Part shown: positions 16,653 to 25,658 of the stretch, piece by piece
Layout of the letters: each line of letters begins with the position of its first letter
Numbering within the stretch: the stretch's first letter is position 1
DNA from: Rubrivivax sp. A210
GTDB taxonomy: Bacteria; Pseudomonadota; Gammaproteobacteria; Burkholderiales; Burkholderiaceae_C
Length of the DNA stretch: 64,000 bases
Assembly: GCF_904426505.1 (NCBI RefSeq)
Contig: NZ_CAJGBN010000013.1
Location: forward strand, 1-64,000
Direction of reading: 5' to 3'
Program-made: the position numbers and the translations under genes
The notes under the pieces: generated by a model
Databases searched by the model: none
Seen by the model: only the letters and a program-made list of their open reading frames with translations
Told to the model about the DNA's origin: nothing

Positions 16653-17758
16653 GCCATCAGGTCCTTGACGGCCGCGGCCACGGTGGCCATCTGCGCCGGT
16701 GTGAGCGCCATGCCGCTGGGGATGTAGAAGCCGCGCCGGCCCAGACGCTCGGCCACGGGCAGCTGCTCGCCATGGAACAAGCCCATGCGCAGGAACACTG
16801 GCTGCTCGTGCATGGGCCAGAAGAAGGGCCGGCAGCCGACGCCGCGCGCAGCCAGGCGGCGCATGGCCTCGTCGGCGTCGAAGGGCACTTCGTCGGCCAG
16901 CACCAGGCCGTAGACCCAGTAGATGCTGTCGGCGTCGGCCGTGCGCGCCAGCGGCAGCTGCAGGCCCGGCGTGCCGGCCAGCAGCGCGGTGTAGCGCGCA
17001 CCCATGGCGCGCTTGCGGGCGACGAACTCGTCAAGCCGCTCCAGCTGCGCGCAGCCCAGCGCGGCCTGCAGATTGCTCATGCGCAGGTTCCAGCCCAGCT
17101 CTTCGTGTACGAAGCGCCGCGGCGGCGCGAAGGCCAGGTTGCGCAGGCGGCGGCAGCGCGCGGCCAGCGCGTCGTCGTCCATCACCAGCATGCCGCCCTC
17201 GCCGGTGGTGATGTGCTTGTTCGGGTAGAAGCTGAAGGTGCTGATGTCACCGAAGCTGCCGCAGGGCCTGCCCTGCCAGGTCTGGCCGTGCATCTCGGCC
17301 GCGTCTTCGATGAGCTTCAGGCCGTGGCGCTGCGCCAGGGCCAGCAGCGGCCCCATGTCGCAGGGCAGGCCGTACAGGTGTACCACCATGAGGGCCTTGG
17401 TGCGCGGCGTGATGCGCGCGGCCACCTGGTCGACGACCATGTTCCAGGTCTCGGCGTCGCAGTCCACCACCACCGGCGTGGCGCCGGCGCGCACGATGGC
17501 CGTGGCGCAGGAGATGATGGTGAAGCTGGGCAGGATGACCTCGTCGCCGGGCCCCAGGTCCAGAGCCGCCACGGCGGCATCCAGCGCCAGCGAGCCGTTG
17601 CACACCGCCACCGCATGCTTGCGGCCCACGCGGGCGGCGAACTCGCGCTCGAAGCGTTCGACGAAAGGGCCTTCGCTGCTGATCCAGCCGCTGTCTATGC
17701 ACTCGGCGAGGTACTTCTTCTCGTTGCCGTCCAGCAGCGGCTCGTTGACCGGAATCAT
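16649..17758 (-). CDS. DegT-family sugar aminotransferase (perosamine-synthase-like)
   Basis: The 369-residue protein starts with MIPVNEPLLDGNEKKYLAE and has SGWISSEGPFV, both familiar from GDP-perosamine synthases. The Schiff-base Lys181 lies in FSFYPNKHITTGEGG. It is clearly distinct from the aminotransferase at 12982, so the locus probably makes two different amino sugars. No GDP-mannose dehydratase is in the window, so the keto-sugar substrate would come from elsewhere. It overlaps the cupin gene by four bases and the following methyltransferase by four. Confidence 0.9.
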   Translation of the reverse strand: MIPVNEPLLDGNEKKYLAECIDSGWISSEGPFVERFEREFAARVGRKHAVAVCNGSLALDAAVAALDLGPGDEVILPSFTIISCATAIVRAGATPVVVDCDAETWNMVVDQVAARITPRTKALMVVHLYGLPCDMGPLLALAQRHGLKLIEDAAEMHGQTWQGRPCGSFGDISTFSFYPNKHITTGEGGMLVMDDDALAARCRRLRNLAFAPPRRFVHEELGWNLRMSNLQAALGCAQLERLDEFVARKRAMGARYTALLAGTPGLQLPLARTADADSIYWVYGLVLADEVPFDADEAMRRLAARGVGCRPFFWPMHEQPVFLRMGLFHGEQLPVAERLGRRGFYIPSGMALTPAQMATVAAAVKDLMA

Positions 17759-18201
17759 GCGCCGCCCCCTTCCCGCAGCCTGATGTTCTGCGGCGGCACG
17801 GCGGCGAAACGGGTCTTGTCCTGTTCGCCGACGTAGGGGCCCTGCTTCACCTCGATGATCTCACTGGCCTCCAGCATCTCGAAGCCGTGACCGCCGAAGG
17901 CCAGCAGAATGACATCGCCTGCTTCCAGCACGCTGCTTTCGATGTAGGCCTGCGCCTCGGTGTAAAAATCCACGCGCACGCGGCCACTGCGAATGAACAG
18001 CACTTCCTTGGTGAAGCGCACCTCGCGCGCCACCGGGTTATGCACATGCGGCGGGATGACGTAGTGGGCCGGGCGGTTCATGTAGCCCAATTGCTGAGAA
18101 TAGTCGTTGGCCGTGAGGAAAGTGATGCCTTCGGTGCGGTAGTTGCGGCGCAGGATGAGGGCCAGCTCTTCGCCGGCGGGGGCGCAGATACGTTCAATCA
18201 T
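17755..18201 (-). CDS. Cupin-fold protein in the sugar locus
   Basis: The 148-residue protein has the double motif of a small cupin: HYVIPPHVHNPVAREVRFTKEVLFIRSGRV, with metal-ligand candidates His and Glu (core PPHVHNPVA), and LEAGDVILLAFGGHGFEML. Cupins next to DegT aminotransferases are often keto-sugar isomerases or epimerases, but some are regulators or hydroxylases. I cannot choose among these. It is the first gene of the tightly overlapped run reaching down to 12982. Upstream, 87 non-coding bases separate it from the more AT-rich glycosyltransferase gene. Confidence 0.75.
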   Translation of the reverse strand: MIERICAPAGEELALILRRNYRTEGITFLTANDYSQQLGYMNRPAHYVIPPHVHNPVAREVRFTKEVLFIRSGRVRVDFYTEAQAYIESSVLEAGDVILLAFGGHGFEMLEASEIIEVKQGPYVGEQDKTRFAAVPPQNIRLREGGGA

Positions 18202-18288
18202 GGGCAGGTCTCAGCTTGGGAACCGAAGGCAACATGGAAGCGGCAGCAATCATGCCAGTCAGCTTGATATGAATAACCTTGAAGGCCA

Positions 18289-19200
18289 TCACGGATTAAT
18301 AACGTCGCGGACTGCCGCCAACCAGCGACGCCAGAACGGCGCGTGCTGGCGACGGAAGTACTGTGCAATGGCGTCGCGCGCCCGCGTCGATTCAACAAGC
18401 GGCATTGGACGAACTTCGACGGGATCCGGAGTAAGCTGAGTGTCGTAAGCGGCCGAACTGGCGGCATGAGTACCACTGCCGTCATTGCCGATGTTATGCA
18501 CCAGTGTGCGCCCAGGATATAGCGTCAGCATGTCGTCGAGAAAACAGGAAGCGTGCCAGCGAATCGCCCAGGAATCGTTCCTTCCGGCTATCTGCTGTTC
18601 CAGCATATGGAAGAAGAAGCCCACGCCGCCAAGTTCGAACTGCCGCACCAGATTGCGCCGCAGAAGCGCATCCCGCAACTGTGCTCCATCTGGGTTGAAG
18701 TGCGCCCAGGCTCGCCGCCACGTTGCCCAGCCCCAGCAATCGGCACCGCGCAAGAAGAAGCTCTCAGGTAGGGTTGCATCGACCGGGTAGCAGTAGCCGT
18801 GGATGCACGCGACGCGCTCTTCGGTCGCGTAGCATTCAAGCCCGTCGTTCATATAGCGCAAGAAGTGGGGCGAGACGACGAGGTCGTCCTCAACTACGAC
18901 GACGCGCTCGTGATGCGACAGCAGCTCGCTAACGCCGGAAATGATTGATTTGGCAAGCCCTAAATTCTCGTCTCGACGCACGATGCGAACGGACTTGAAG
19001 CCGTCGATCTGGTCCAGCAGTTCGCGAACCTGCTGCACTGCGTGCATTTTGTCGTCTGTGCGAGCCGCATCGGAATAGACAATCAGGTCGGAGTCGCCGG
19101 CCAATTCGTTCGCCGCCAGCGCATCCAGCGTCCGCTTTGTGTGCTCAGGGCGCGCATAGGCAAACAGGGCGATCGGAGCACAAGTTCTTGGTTCGGTCAT
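18289..19200 (-). CDS. Glycosyltransferase (GT-A fold, GNT-I-like)
   Basis: The 303-residue protein opens with CAPIALFAYARPEHTKRTLDAL and has VRRDENLGLAKSI, VVVVEDDLVVSPHFLRYM with the metal-binding acidic pair, then GADCWGWATWRRAW. This series is typical of sugar transferases distantly like GNT-I/GT13. The ATG at 19200 is chosen over a TTG at 19215 because GGAAG lies eight bases before it. Base composition is visibly more AT-rich than in the genes to the left, matching its two right-hand neighbours and suggesting a different origin. Confidence 0.82.
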   Translation of the reverse strand: MTEPRTCAPIALFAYARPEHTKRTLDALAANELAGDSDLIVYSDAARTDDKMHAVQQVRELLDQIDGFKSVRIVRRDENLGLAKSIISGVSELLSHHERVVVVEDDLVVSPHFLRYMNDGLECYATEERVACIHGYCYPVDATLPESFFLRGADCWGWATWRRAWAHFNPDGAQLRDALLRRNLVRQFELGGVGFFFHMLEQQIAGRNDSWAIRWHASCFLDDMLTLYPGRTLVHNIGNDGSGTHAASSAAYDTQLTPDPVEVRPMPLVESTRARDAIAQYFRRQHAPFWRRWLAAVRDVINP

Positions 19201-19218
19201 GCAATGTGCTTCCAATGC

Positions 19219-19947
19219 TCAAATTTCCAGGCAGTTGCCGGGCCTGTAGAAGACCGTTGAGCATTTCTTGTAGGCAAGGCCGGGCGCCACGCCCGAGAAG
19301 TCGAGCCTTCGGAACGAAGCGCTCACCAAAGCATCAATACCGGGTCGATAGACAGGTCGCTCAGAGTCGTCGAGAACCAGGCAGCCCCCGGGCGACAGTG
19401 CTTCGACGGCATTCAAGATGCAGTTCACGCGATCTCGACCGTCCACGACAATCAGGTCATACTTGACCGCACTGCGCATCGCGGCGCGGCAATACTCGCC
19501 GCCGCGCACGAGTGGCAATTCGATGATCTGCACATTGGATGGCGTCTGGGAGCGCATGCGTTCAGCCCATGTCGGATCATGCTCAACAGCCTCTACCGTC
19601 TTCACTCGTGTTGCATAGAAGAGCGTCGAGTTGCCACATCCAAACTCGAAGATCCGCATTGTCGAACGCAGCCGCCCGCCAATGAAGTCCACGAACGGCA
19701 GCGTCATCCATGGGATGGCCCGCCCCTCATGATCGACCGGACTCTTGCTTAAAAACGAGAGCACCCAGCCGCTATCGAGAAGGTAGCCCGATCGACCCAT
19801 GGCCAACAACTGCCTGACCAGTCGGGCCTTTGCCAGGAACTGCAGGCGCGACGCCTGCCGATCAGCCCAAGTCGACGTGTTGGCCTCAATGGGAGGCTCG
19901 ATGGACGAGTCGATAATCTCGCCGGGTGCATTGAGGGGCATCGTCAT
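19219..19947 (-). CDS. SAM-methyltransferase-like protein
   Basis: The 242-residue protein contains IFEFGCGNSTLFYATRV, a motif I like those of methyltransferases, then VEAVEHDPTWAERM and YDLIVVDGRDRVNC. SPGGCLVLDDSERP completes the core. The spacing suits a class I methyltransferase acting on a small molecule or sugar. About 90 residues precede motif I, including PVDHEGRAIPWMT, which resembles sequences before the fold in other polysaccharide-locus methyltransferases. Its start overlaps the flippase stop (ATGA). Composition is AT-shifted like its neighbours. Confidence 0.72.
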   Translation of the reverse strand: MTMPLNAPGEIIDSSIEPPIEANTSTWADRQASRLQFLAKARLVRQLLAMGRSGYLLDSGWVLSFLSKSPVDHEGRAIPWMTLPFVDFIGGRLRSTMRIFEFGCGNSTLFYATRVKTVEAVEHDPTWAERMRSQTPSNVQIIELPLVRGGEYCRAAMRSAVKYDLIVVDGRDRVNCILNAVEALSPGGCLVLDDSERPVYRPGIDALVSASFRRLDFSGVAPGLAYKKCSTVFYRPGNCLEI

Positions 19948-21275
19948 GCCTTGATAAAGGTGATGGCTTCAATCTGAAGCTTGAGGCCGCGCCGGTCCAA
20001 CACGACGTTGATGAGCAATGCGGCGATCGCTTGCGACACGATCGCTGCGACGCAAGCACCAAACACACCAAGCACGGGCAGCAGCGTAACGTTAATGGCG
20101 ACGACAGCCACGCCAGCAGCCAGCGTGCCCCACAGTCGGACAGCGAAACGGCGTTCGTTGACCAGCCAAAGGCTGTGCGCGATGCCGAGAAAGCAGAACA
20201 CGTTTGATGTCACGTGTAGCGCCAGAACACCGGCGGCCGATGCGTAAGCCTGACCGAACAAGGCCGGAACAACCCATTGGGCGGTCACAATCGTAAACAG
20301 GGCAATGAGTACGCCGGCGAAGAAGAAGGCACGAAAGATCAGCACGACACTGCGCTCGTAGCGCGCAAAATCTTCCAGTCGCTGGCGAGCAAGAAAGGGG
20401 GCCAGGCTTATCGACAGCACCGTGGGCACCATCTGCCAGAAGTTGGAGAGCGTGGTCGCGGCCGCATAAATTCCGAGTTCGTGCGTACCCAACATTTGCT
20501 TGATCATGACTTGGTCGATTCGCATGTAGAGCATGACTGCGCAGCCGCTCAGCACGAAAGGCCACGCTTCGGCGAGCAGGGTCTTGCTGTCCTTCAGCGT
20601 GGCGCCCCAAGGGTGGTCTGTACGGAAGCGCCGGTAGGTCAACGCCAAGGTGCCAGCCGTTAGTGCAGCTTCGACCAGGACTGCGGCGGCAAAGGCAACC
20701 AGAGGCGCTTCCGCCAGGATCAGAGCAATCCTCAAGCCAGCGGTCGCAAGCGTCGCCACAAGCTTGGCGATCACGGTGCGTCGACTCTGCGTTTGGCTTT
20801 GAAGCCATAGATCAACCACATCGCCAGCCTGAAAGAGCAGTGTGCCGCCGACAATGGCGACCAGCGCTGTAAGCTCGCGGTCGCGACTGAAGGCGGCCAT
20901 GCCACCTATCGCAAGCAGCCAGACCAGCAGTCCGAATGCCACACGCAGCGCCAACATGGACCCGAGTGTTCGCGGCGCGTCGTGCGGCTGCTGCGCGATG
21001 TTGCGCACTACGATCGCGTCAGCGCTGAGCGTGGCAAAGGGCAGAAAAAGCGCCACATACGAAAGTACATAGGCCAAGGTGCCGTAGTTCGCGGGGCCGA
21101 GGTACCGGGCACCCCAGGCGCCAACCAACAGCCCGAGCAGGGCGCGGACCAATCTCTCGGCGGTCAGCCAAGCCGAGTTGGCTGCAACCAAACGCAACAC
21201 GGAACTGTGCCGAAAGTGGCTCCAGCCACTCATCAAGATATGTGGCTTTCGCACCTCCTCACCTGTCGCAGTCAT
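19944..21275 (-). CDS. Wzx-type oligosaccharide flippase
   Basis: The 443-residue protein is hydrophobic throughout and fits 12 or more transmembrane helices. It opens with the polysaccharide-transporter pattern ANSAWLTAERLVRALLGLLVGAWGARYLGPANYG. IDQVMIKQMLGTHELGIYAAAT in the middle is also characteristic of Wzx proteins (core GTHELGIYAAAT). It would flip undecaprenyl-linked repeat units made by this locus to the periplasm. No Wzy polymerase or Wzz chain-length regulator is in the window. It is the first gene of the AT-shifted trio and follows a long intergenic region with an IS630 relic. Confidence 0.9.
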   Translation of the reverse strand: MTATGEEVRKPHILMSGWSHFRHSSVLRLVAANSAWLTAERLVRALLGLLVGAWGARYLGPANYGTLAYVLSYVALFLPFATLSADAIVVRNIAQQPHDAPRTLGSMLALRVAFGLLVWLLAIGGMAAFSRDRELTALVAIVGGTLLFQAGDVVDLWLQSQTQSRRTVIAKLVATLATAGLRIALILAEAPLVAFAAAVLVEAALTAGTLALTYRRFRTDHPWGATLKDSKTLLAEAWPFVLSGCAVMLYMRIDQVMIKQMLGTHELGIYAAATTLSNFWQMVPTVLSISLAPFLARQRLEDFARYERSVVLIFRAFFFAGVLIALFTIVTAQWVVPALFGQAYASAAGVLALHVTSNVFCFLGIAHSLWLVNERRFAVRLWGTLAAGVAVVAINVTLLPVLGVFGACVAAIVSQAIAALLINVVLDRRGLKLQIEAITFIKA

Positions 21276-21463
21276 AGACGAAACACATCGGCACCTGTTG
21301 CCTCGGAAACTACGTTGCGACGCAAAGATTGAGGAAGTGGGAATCGATTTGTTGTTGCATTTATCAAGAGGACATTATTCACCCGTCCGGATCGCCCGCT
21401 TCCACCGACCGAGTCGAGAAACCACGGACTGATTCTAGTGCGGTGCGCCGCTCTGTCCTGCAC

Positions 21464-21731
21464 CTATCCCGCGGCTGCCACCAAGGCCGCATTGGCGCGA
21501 GTCACCAAGGCCAGAAAGCCTTGGCACTGGCGGTCCAGACGAAGGGTTGGCAATCAATGTTGTTGTAGGCGACGTAGAGGTCGATGGCCAGTTCCAACGC
21601 CTGGACGCTGGTGAAGCTGCCGCGCCGGATGCGCGGGTGGGTGATGTCGCGGAAGCTGCGCTCGACCATGTCCAGCCACGAGGTGCTGGTGGGCGCGAAG
21701 TGCATGATGAAGCGCGGATTGCGGGCCCGTG
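21464..21731 (-). pseudogene. IS630-family transposase relic, frameshifted
   Basis: Reading leftwards from about 21731, the translation gives NPRFIMHFAPTSTSWLDMVE, then ERSFRDITHPRIRRGSF and AIDLYVAYNN ending in QPFVWTASAKAF. This is the C-terminal third of an IS630 DDE transposase, including the Glu-bearing LDMVERSF region. After TASAKAF the frame breaks; a one-base shift continues LALVTRANAALVAAAG to a stop at 21464-21466. A TGA lies just upstream, so neither the start nor the first two catalytic Asp residues remain. The surrounding gap 21276-21818 holds no other gene I can support; 21276-21463 is AT-rich and probably carries the flippase promoter. Confidence 0.8.
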
Positions 21732-21818
21732 AGCGTCATCGAACCAACGACCAAGCACCGGGCGCCAGCCTCAACCAACGCTTGAGCGCCCTGCCCTGTT
21801 GCAGCGGTGCTTCCTTGC

Positions 21819-23021
21819 TCAAGCTGGATAGCCGCTGCTGACAAATTGCAAGAACGGTGCCGCCTTTCCTTCAAGCTGAAATTCCTGCTCAAAACACAGG
21901 CGAGCATTGGCGCTGAGGCGCGCATGATTGTCCAAACAATACCTGACCGCCTCCCGCATCTCCAAGCCGCTGGACGGGTCATGAATCGTGACCCCAAAGC
22001 CGTAGCGCTCGTTCAACGCCACCATGGAAGGCAAGTCGTTCATGATCATCGGCGTCCCGTGCTTGAGATGGAATGCCAGCTTGCCTGACGCCTTGGCCAT
22101 CAAGGTCAGGTTTGCATCGACCGGCCGATAGAACGCCAGCCCGATGGTCGCCGCGGCGAAAACCCGATCTATCGTGTCGAACGGCACGGGCTTGAGAGAC
22201 AGGAAGAGATTCCTGCGATTGCGCTCGCGCAACTGCACAAGGTAGGGATCGGCCGGATCCCGCTCGGTACGCTCGTGGAAGACCAATGCGCAGCCGAGAT
22301 CAACCTCGCTGAACGCCGCTGCAATCTCTTTCGAATAGACGATATCCTCGACCACGCCGGCATGCACGATCAGGAACGGAAATTCGTCTGCAGGCAACGC
22401 CAGCACTTCCCTGAAGTAGTTCGAATCGCTCTTCTCGACGGTGGCGCTGGTGGGCGCGTTCGGCACGAAGAACGGCCTCGGATGGACGCAGCCCAGGGCC
22501 CTGGACAAGGCATCGAAGCGCTCGCGGTCCTGGACGACGCAGCACACCGACTTGGCGTACGCCCCGCGGAACAAGCGGCGCAGCAGCCAGCTGCGCACCG
22601 CGCGGCGCTCACCCAGGTCCAGTTCGAGCGAAAGATGGACGATCGGTCCGCCGTCGCGGCGGGCGGCATGCGCGGCGAGCAACGCCCCCATCGCGTCCAC
22701 GCCGACGTGGATGTCGGGCTTGCCGCCCGGCGCGGGGTGCCATGCACGCAGGAATCGCGCGAACTCGATCAGCCTGGCCAGCACGCGCGGACGGCGCAGG
22801 AGCCTGGGTGCGAGATCGACATAGTGAATGCGGATGCCCTCCCCGAGGTCACCGGTGTCCGCGAACGCGGTGCGGCGTGAGTAGACGTCGACCTCGTAGC
22901 CGGCACGCGCCAGCATCTGTGCGAGGCCGATCACCGTCGGCGCGACGCCGATCCATCCGTCGAAGAAGAAGATGTTGCAGCGGCGCGCTCGCGGAGCAAC
23001 GGACTTGCCTTGGTCGCTCAT
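21819..23021 (-). CDS. Glycosyltransferase, GT4-like
   Basis: The 400-residue protein has a GT-B layout. The N-terminal domain opens with CNIFFFDGWIGVAPTVIGLAQMLARAGYEVDVYSRR (core GLAQMLARAGYEVDVYS), and HLSLELDLGERR follows. The C-terminal domain has FLIVHAGVVEDIVYS, then GLAFYRPVDANLTLMAKASGKL and HGTPMIMNDLP. The E-x7-E region is replaced by a Lys/Ser-rich KASGKL, so it is a divergent member. The donor sugar is unknown. It overlaps the FkbM gene by four bases. G+C returns to the window norm here, marking the right edge of the AT-rich stretch. Confidence 0.78.
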   Translation of the reverse strand: MSDQGKSVAPRARRCNIFFFDGWIGVAPTVIGLAQMLARAGYEVDVYSRRTAFADTGDLGEGIRIHYVDLAPRLLRRPRVLARLIEFARFLRAWHPAPGGKPDIHVGVDAMGALLAAHAARRDGGPIVHLSLELDLGERRAVRSWLLRRLFRGAYAKSVCCVVQDRERFDALSRALGCVHPRPFFVPNAPTSATVEKSDSNYFREVLALPADEFPFLIVHAGVVEDIVYSKEIAAAFSEVDLGCALVFHERTERDPADPYLVQLRERNRRNLFLSLKPVPFDTIDRVFAAATIGLAFYRPVDANLTLMAKASGKLAFHLKHGTPMIMNDLPSMVALNERYGFGVTIHDPSSGLEMREAVRYCLDNHARLSANARLCFEQEFQLEGKAAPFLQFVSSGYPA

Positions 23022-23770
23022 CTGGGTGCGATGCCCTTGCGCACGAAGAACCCGTCCAGCTGCAGCGTCTGCCCCGTGCGTTCGTCCAACAGCCCCGGCA
23101 GGACGGCAAACAGCTCGAATCCCAACGATCCGATCATGGCGCGCATCTCGTCGAACAAGCGCTGATCGGCGTACAGCGGCACCAGCGAAAGCTCGACCTG
23201 GATCGCGGCAATCCGGTGCAGCAGGCCCGCCGCACCTGCCAGCACGGGTTCCTCATAGCCCTGGGTGTCGATCTTGAGCAGCACGCGTGACGACCCGTCG
23301 AGGTACTCGCCGGCGACGCCATCCAGCCGGCGCAACGGCACTCGTTCGCTGGAAACATAGGCCGACTCAGGTGCCACGCGCTCATGCCTCGATAGCATGT
23401 CCAGAATCGAGCTGCTGACCGAGTTCCCGGCGACGTGGATCTCGATGTCGCCCTCCGTCGCGCCTAGCGCCATCCGTGGCGCTGCCTGCCAGTGGCCCCA
23501 GCGCTGCGCCGCCTGCTCGAGAGCGCGGTGCGGGGCGGCCAGGGGCTCGAAGGACACAATGCGCCCCCGATAGCCGTCACGCCGCAGTTCGGCGCCGTAC
23601 TGTCCGGCATTCGCACCGACGTCCAGCACAAGGTTGATGCCCAGGTGTTCCAGCATGCGAACCAACTGCAGGCTTTGGGCGCTGTACAGGCTGCGACGCC
23701 GGATCTCGATGCCCCCCTTGCGCAGCAGCGACCGTGCGCACCTCACAGGAAATTTCACTATGTCCAGCAT
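23018..23770 (-). CDS. FkbM-family methyltransferase
   Basis: The 250-residue protein shows NLVLDVGANAGQYGAELRRDGYRGRIVSFEPL, the SAM site of FkbM-type O-methyltransferases (core LDVGANAGQYG). LLKIDTQGYEEPVLAGA, the second family motif, follows, then VELSLVPLY. These enzymes methylate sugar hydroxyls in polysaccharides and natural products. The start at ATG 23770 is 38 bases from the divergent ATG of the glycosyltransferase at 23809, so a short two-way promoter should lie between them. Confidence 0.9.
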   Translation of the reverse strand: MLDIVKFPVRCARSLLRKGGIEIRRRSLYSAQSLQLVRMLEHLGINLVLDVGANAGQYGAELRRDGYRGRIVSFEPLAAPHRALEQAAQRWGHWQAAPRMALGATEGDIEIHVAGNSVSSSILDMLSRHERVAPESAYVSSERVPLRRLDGVAGEYLDGSSRVLLKIDTQGYEEPVLAGAAGLLHRIAAIQVELSLVPLYADQRLFDEMRAMIGSLGFELFAVLPGLLDERTGQTLQLDGFFVRKGIAPR

Positions 23771-23808
23771 CGACCCGCCCACCTCGAACTGACTCGACTG
23801 TATCGTCA

Positions 23809-24585
23809 ATGCCGCCGATGGACGTCCCTGCAGTGCCCCTGATTGATCACCCCGCCTTGCAAGGCGCGGCCGTGACCGTCGTGACCGTCTGCCGCAATCC
23901 AGGCCCGCTGCTCGCCGGAGTCGTGGACAGCGTAGCCGCGCTCGAACGAACTGATGTGGTGCATGTCGTGATCGACGGAGCCTCCACTGACGGCACGGTC
24001 GAGTACCTGCGGTCCGAGTCCCATCGCCTGGCGTGCTGGCGCAGCGAGCCGGACAGTGGCATCTATGACGCCATGAACAAGGGCTGGGCCGTGGCAGGTC
24101 CGCGCTCGTACGTGCTGTTCCTTGGCGCTGATGATCGCCTCCTCGCGCTGCCCAGCGCCGACGAACTTTCCGCCGCCAGGGCGCGCGGTGACCTGCTGAT
24201 CTATGGCGATGTCGTCGCACACCGAACGCCGTTCGTTTCCAACTTCACAGCCGAGCTTCGGTTTCGCAACACGCTGCATCATCAGGCCCTGCTGGTCAGC
24301 AAGCTCGCGCACCCGGCACCGCCGTTCGACCCCCGCTACCGCGTCTATGGCGACTGGGACTTCAACCTCCGCCTGTGGAAGCAGGGCGCGCGGGCCTGCT
24401 ATCTCTCGTCGCTCAGAAGCTACGCCAGTCCCGGCGGTGTCAGCTCCACGCGGCCCCTGGGGGAAGCCTTCGCGATCGCCAGCAAGCACGCCGGACTCAG
24501 GGCCGGGCTGGTGGTCTGCTATCGGGTCATGAAGGGCAAGCTGCGCGACCTGCTGCAAGGCAAGGCCCGCTATCGCCGGAACTAG
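23809..24585 (+). CDS. Family 2 glycosyltransferase
   Basis: The 258-residue protein has VTVVTVCRNPGPLLAGVVDSV, then VHVVIDGASTDGTVEYL near 50, SEPDSGIYDAMNKGWAVA and FLGADDRLL, with the metal-binding Asp pair. YGDWDFNLRLWKQG completes the acceptor side. The set matches small WcaA-like transferases of colanic-acid-type loci. It is the only forward gene of the polysaccharide locus. Its stop overlaps the stop of the convergent gene at 24582 by four bases. ATG 23809 is used; a second ATG lies three codons later. Confidence 0.87.
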   Translation: MPPMDVPAVPLIDHPALQGAAVTVVTVCRNPGPLLAGVVDSVAALERTDVVHVVIDGASTDGTVEYLRSESHRLACWRSEPDSGIYDAMNKGWAVAGPRSYVLFLGADDRLLALPSADELSAARARGDLLIYGDVVAHRTPFVSNFTAELRFRNTLHHQALLVSKLAHPAPPFDPRYRVYGDWDFNLRLWKQGARACYLSSLRSYASPGGVSSTRPLGEAFAIASKHAGLRAGLVVCYRVMKGKLRDLLQGKARYRRN

Positions 24586-25658
24586 AGGCGCCGGCCCGAA
24601 ACACGTTCGAAGCAGCGCAGCATCGCGTCGACCCCGTGCCGCCACTCGTAGCGCTCGATCACGCGCGCTCGCCCGGCCGCGCCCAGCCGCGCTCGCAGCG
24701 CTGCAGAATCGACCATTTGAACCAAGGCTCGCGTCAAGGCCGCCGCGTCTTCGCGCGACACGACGAGACCCGTCTGGCCTTCGGCCACGACCTCGGGCAG
24801 CCCGCCGGCGTCGCTGACGATGACCGGCAGAGCGCAGGCCGACGCCTCCAGCACCGCGACGCCGAAGCTCTCGCTGTCCAGGCGGCTCACGGCGACGAAG
24901 ATGTCGAAACGGCTCAGCCAGGCCGGCACGTCCGCATGCGGCACGGCGCCGACAAAGCGCACACGTTCGGCGATGCCCAGGTGCGCGGCCAGCGCTTCCA
25001 GTTCTCCGCGCTGGCCGCCGCCGCCCACGATGATCAGCGAGAGATCCTTGCGCACGCTCTGTCGCACCAGCGCCGCGAAGGCCTGCAGCAGCACGTCGAT
25101 GCCGTACTTGGGTTCCAGCGTCTTGACGGTCCCGATCACGATGCCTTCGTGCGCTTGGGGTCGTGGCGCAAAGCGCACGCTGTCGACGCCGAAGGGCGTG
25201 ATGGCGACCTCGCCGATGTCGGGTACCAGCATGCGCACCTGGCGCGCCATGGCTTCGCTGGTGGAGGCCACCGCGTCGGCACAGCGCAGGTTGCGGCGCA
25301 GCCACCAGCCTTGCAACCAGCCCTGGCGCGGAAAGTCGTAGACGTCGCTGCCCCACACGGAGAGCAGCCAAGGGCGGTAGCCTGCCAACGCCGCCGTGCT
25401 GCCGTAGCCGCTGGCGTAATGCACTGCCAGCAGGTCGGGGCGCTCGGCGCGCAGCAGGCGGCGCAACGCCGGCACGTTGAGAAAGTAGCCTGCCGGGCCG
25501 CGGTGCGGCAATTGCAGCGTTCGCACACCGGCAGGCGCGCGCCAGTCGACGGCCTCGTGCTGTGTCACCAGCAGCAGTTCGATGCCGCGCGCCGGCAGCG
25601 CCTCGACCCAGCGTTGGGTATGGATGACCGAAGCCGGCGCGAGCATGACGACCTTCAT
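24582..25658 (-). CDS. Family 4 glycosyltransferase
   Basis: The 358-residue protein is a classical GT-B retaining enzyme. The N-terminal domain starts MKVVMLAPASVIHTQRWVEAL. The C-terminal domain has GTVKTLEPKYGIDVLLQAF, GGGGQRGELEALAAHLG, VRFVGAVPHADVPAWL, and the donor-site E-x7-E in DSESFGVAVLEASACALPVI. The donor is unknown. It is coupled to the upstream transferase by a one-base overlap (TGATG). Confidence 0.9.
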   Translation of the reverse strand: MKVVMLAPASVIHTQRWVEALPARGIELLLVTQHEAVDWRAPAGVRTLQLPHRGPAGYFLNVPALRRLLRAERPDLLAVHYASGYGSTAALAGYRPWLLSVWGSDVYDFPRQGWLQGWWLRRNLRCADAVASTSEAMARQVRMLVPDIGEVAITPFGVDSVRFAPRPQAHEGIVIGTVKTLEPKYGIDVLLQAFAALVRQSVRKDLSLIIVGGGGQRGELEALAAHLGIAERVRFVGAVPHADVPAWLSRFDIFVAVSRLDSESFGVAVLEASACALPVIVSDAGGLPEVVAEGQTGLVVSREDAAALTRALVQMVDSAALRARLGAAGRARVIERYEWRHGVDAMLRCFERVSGRRL

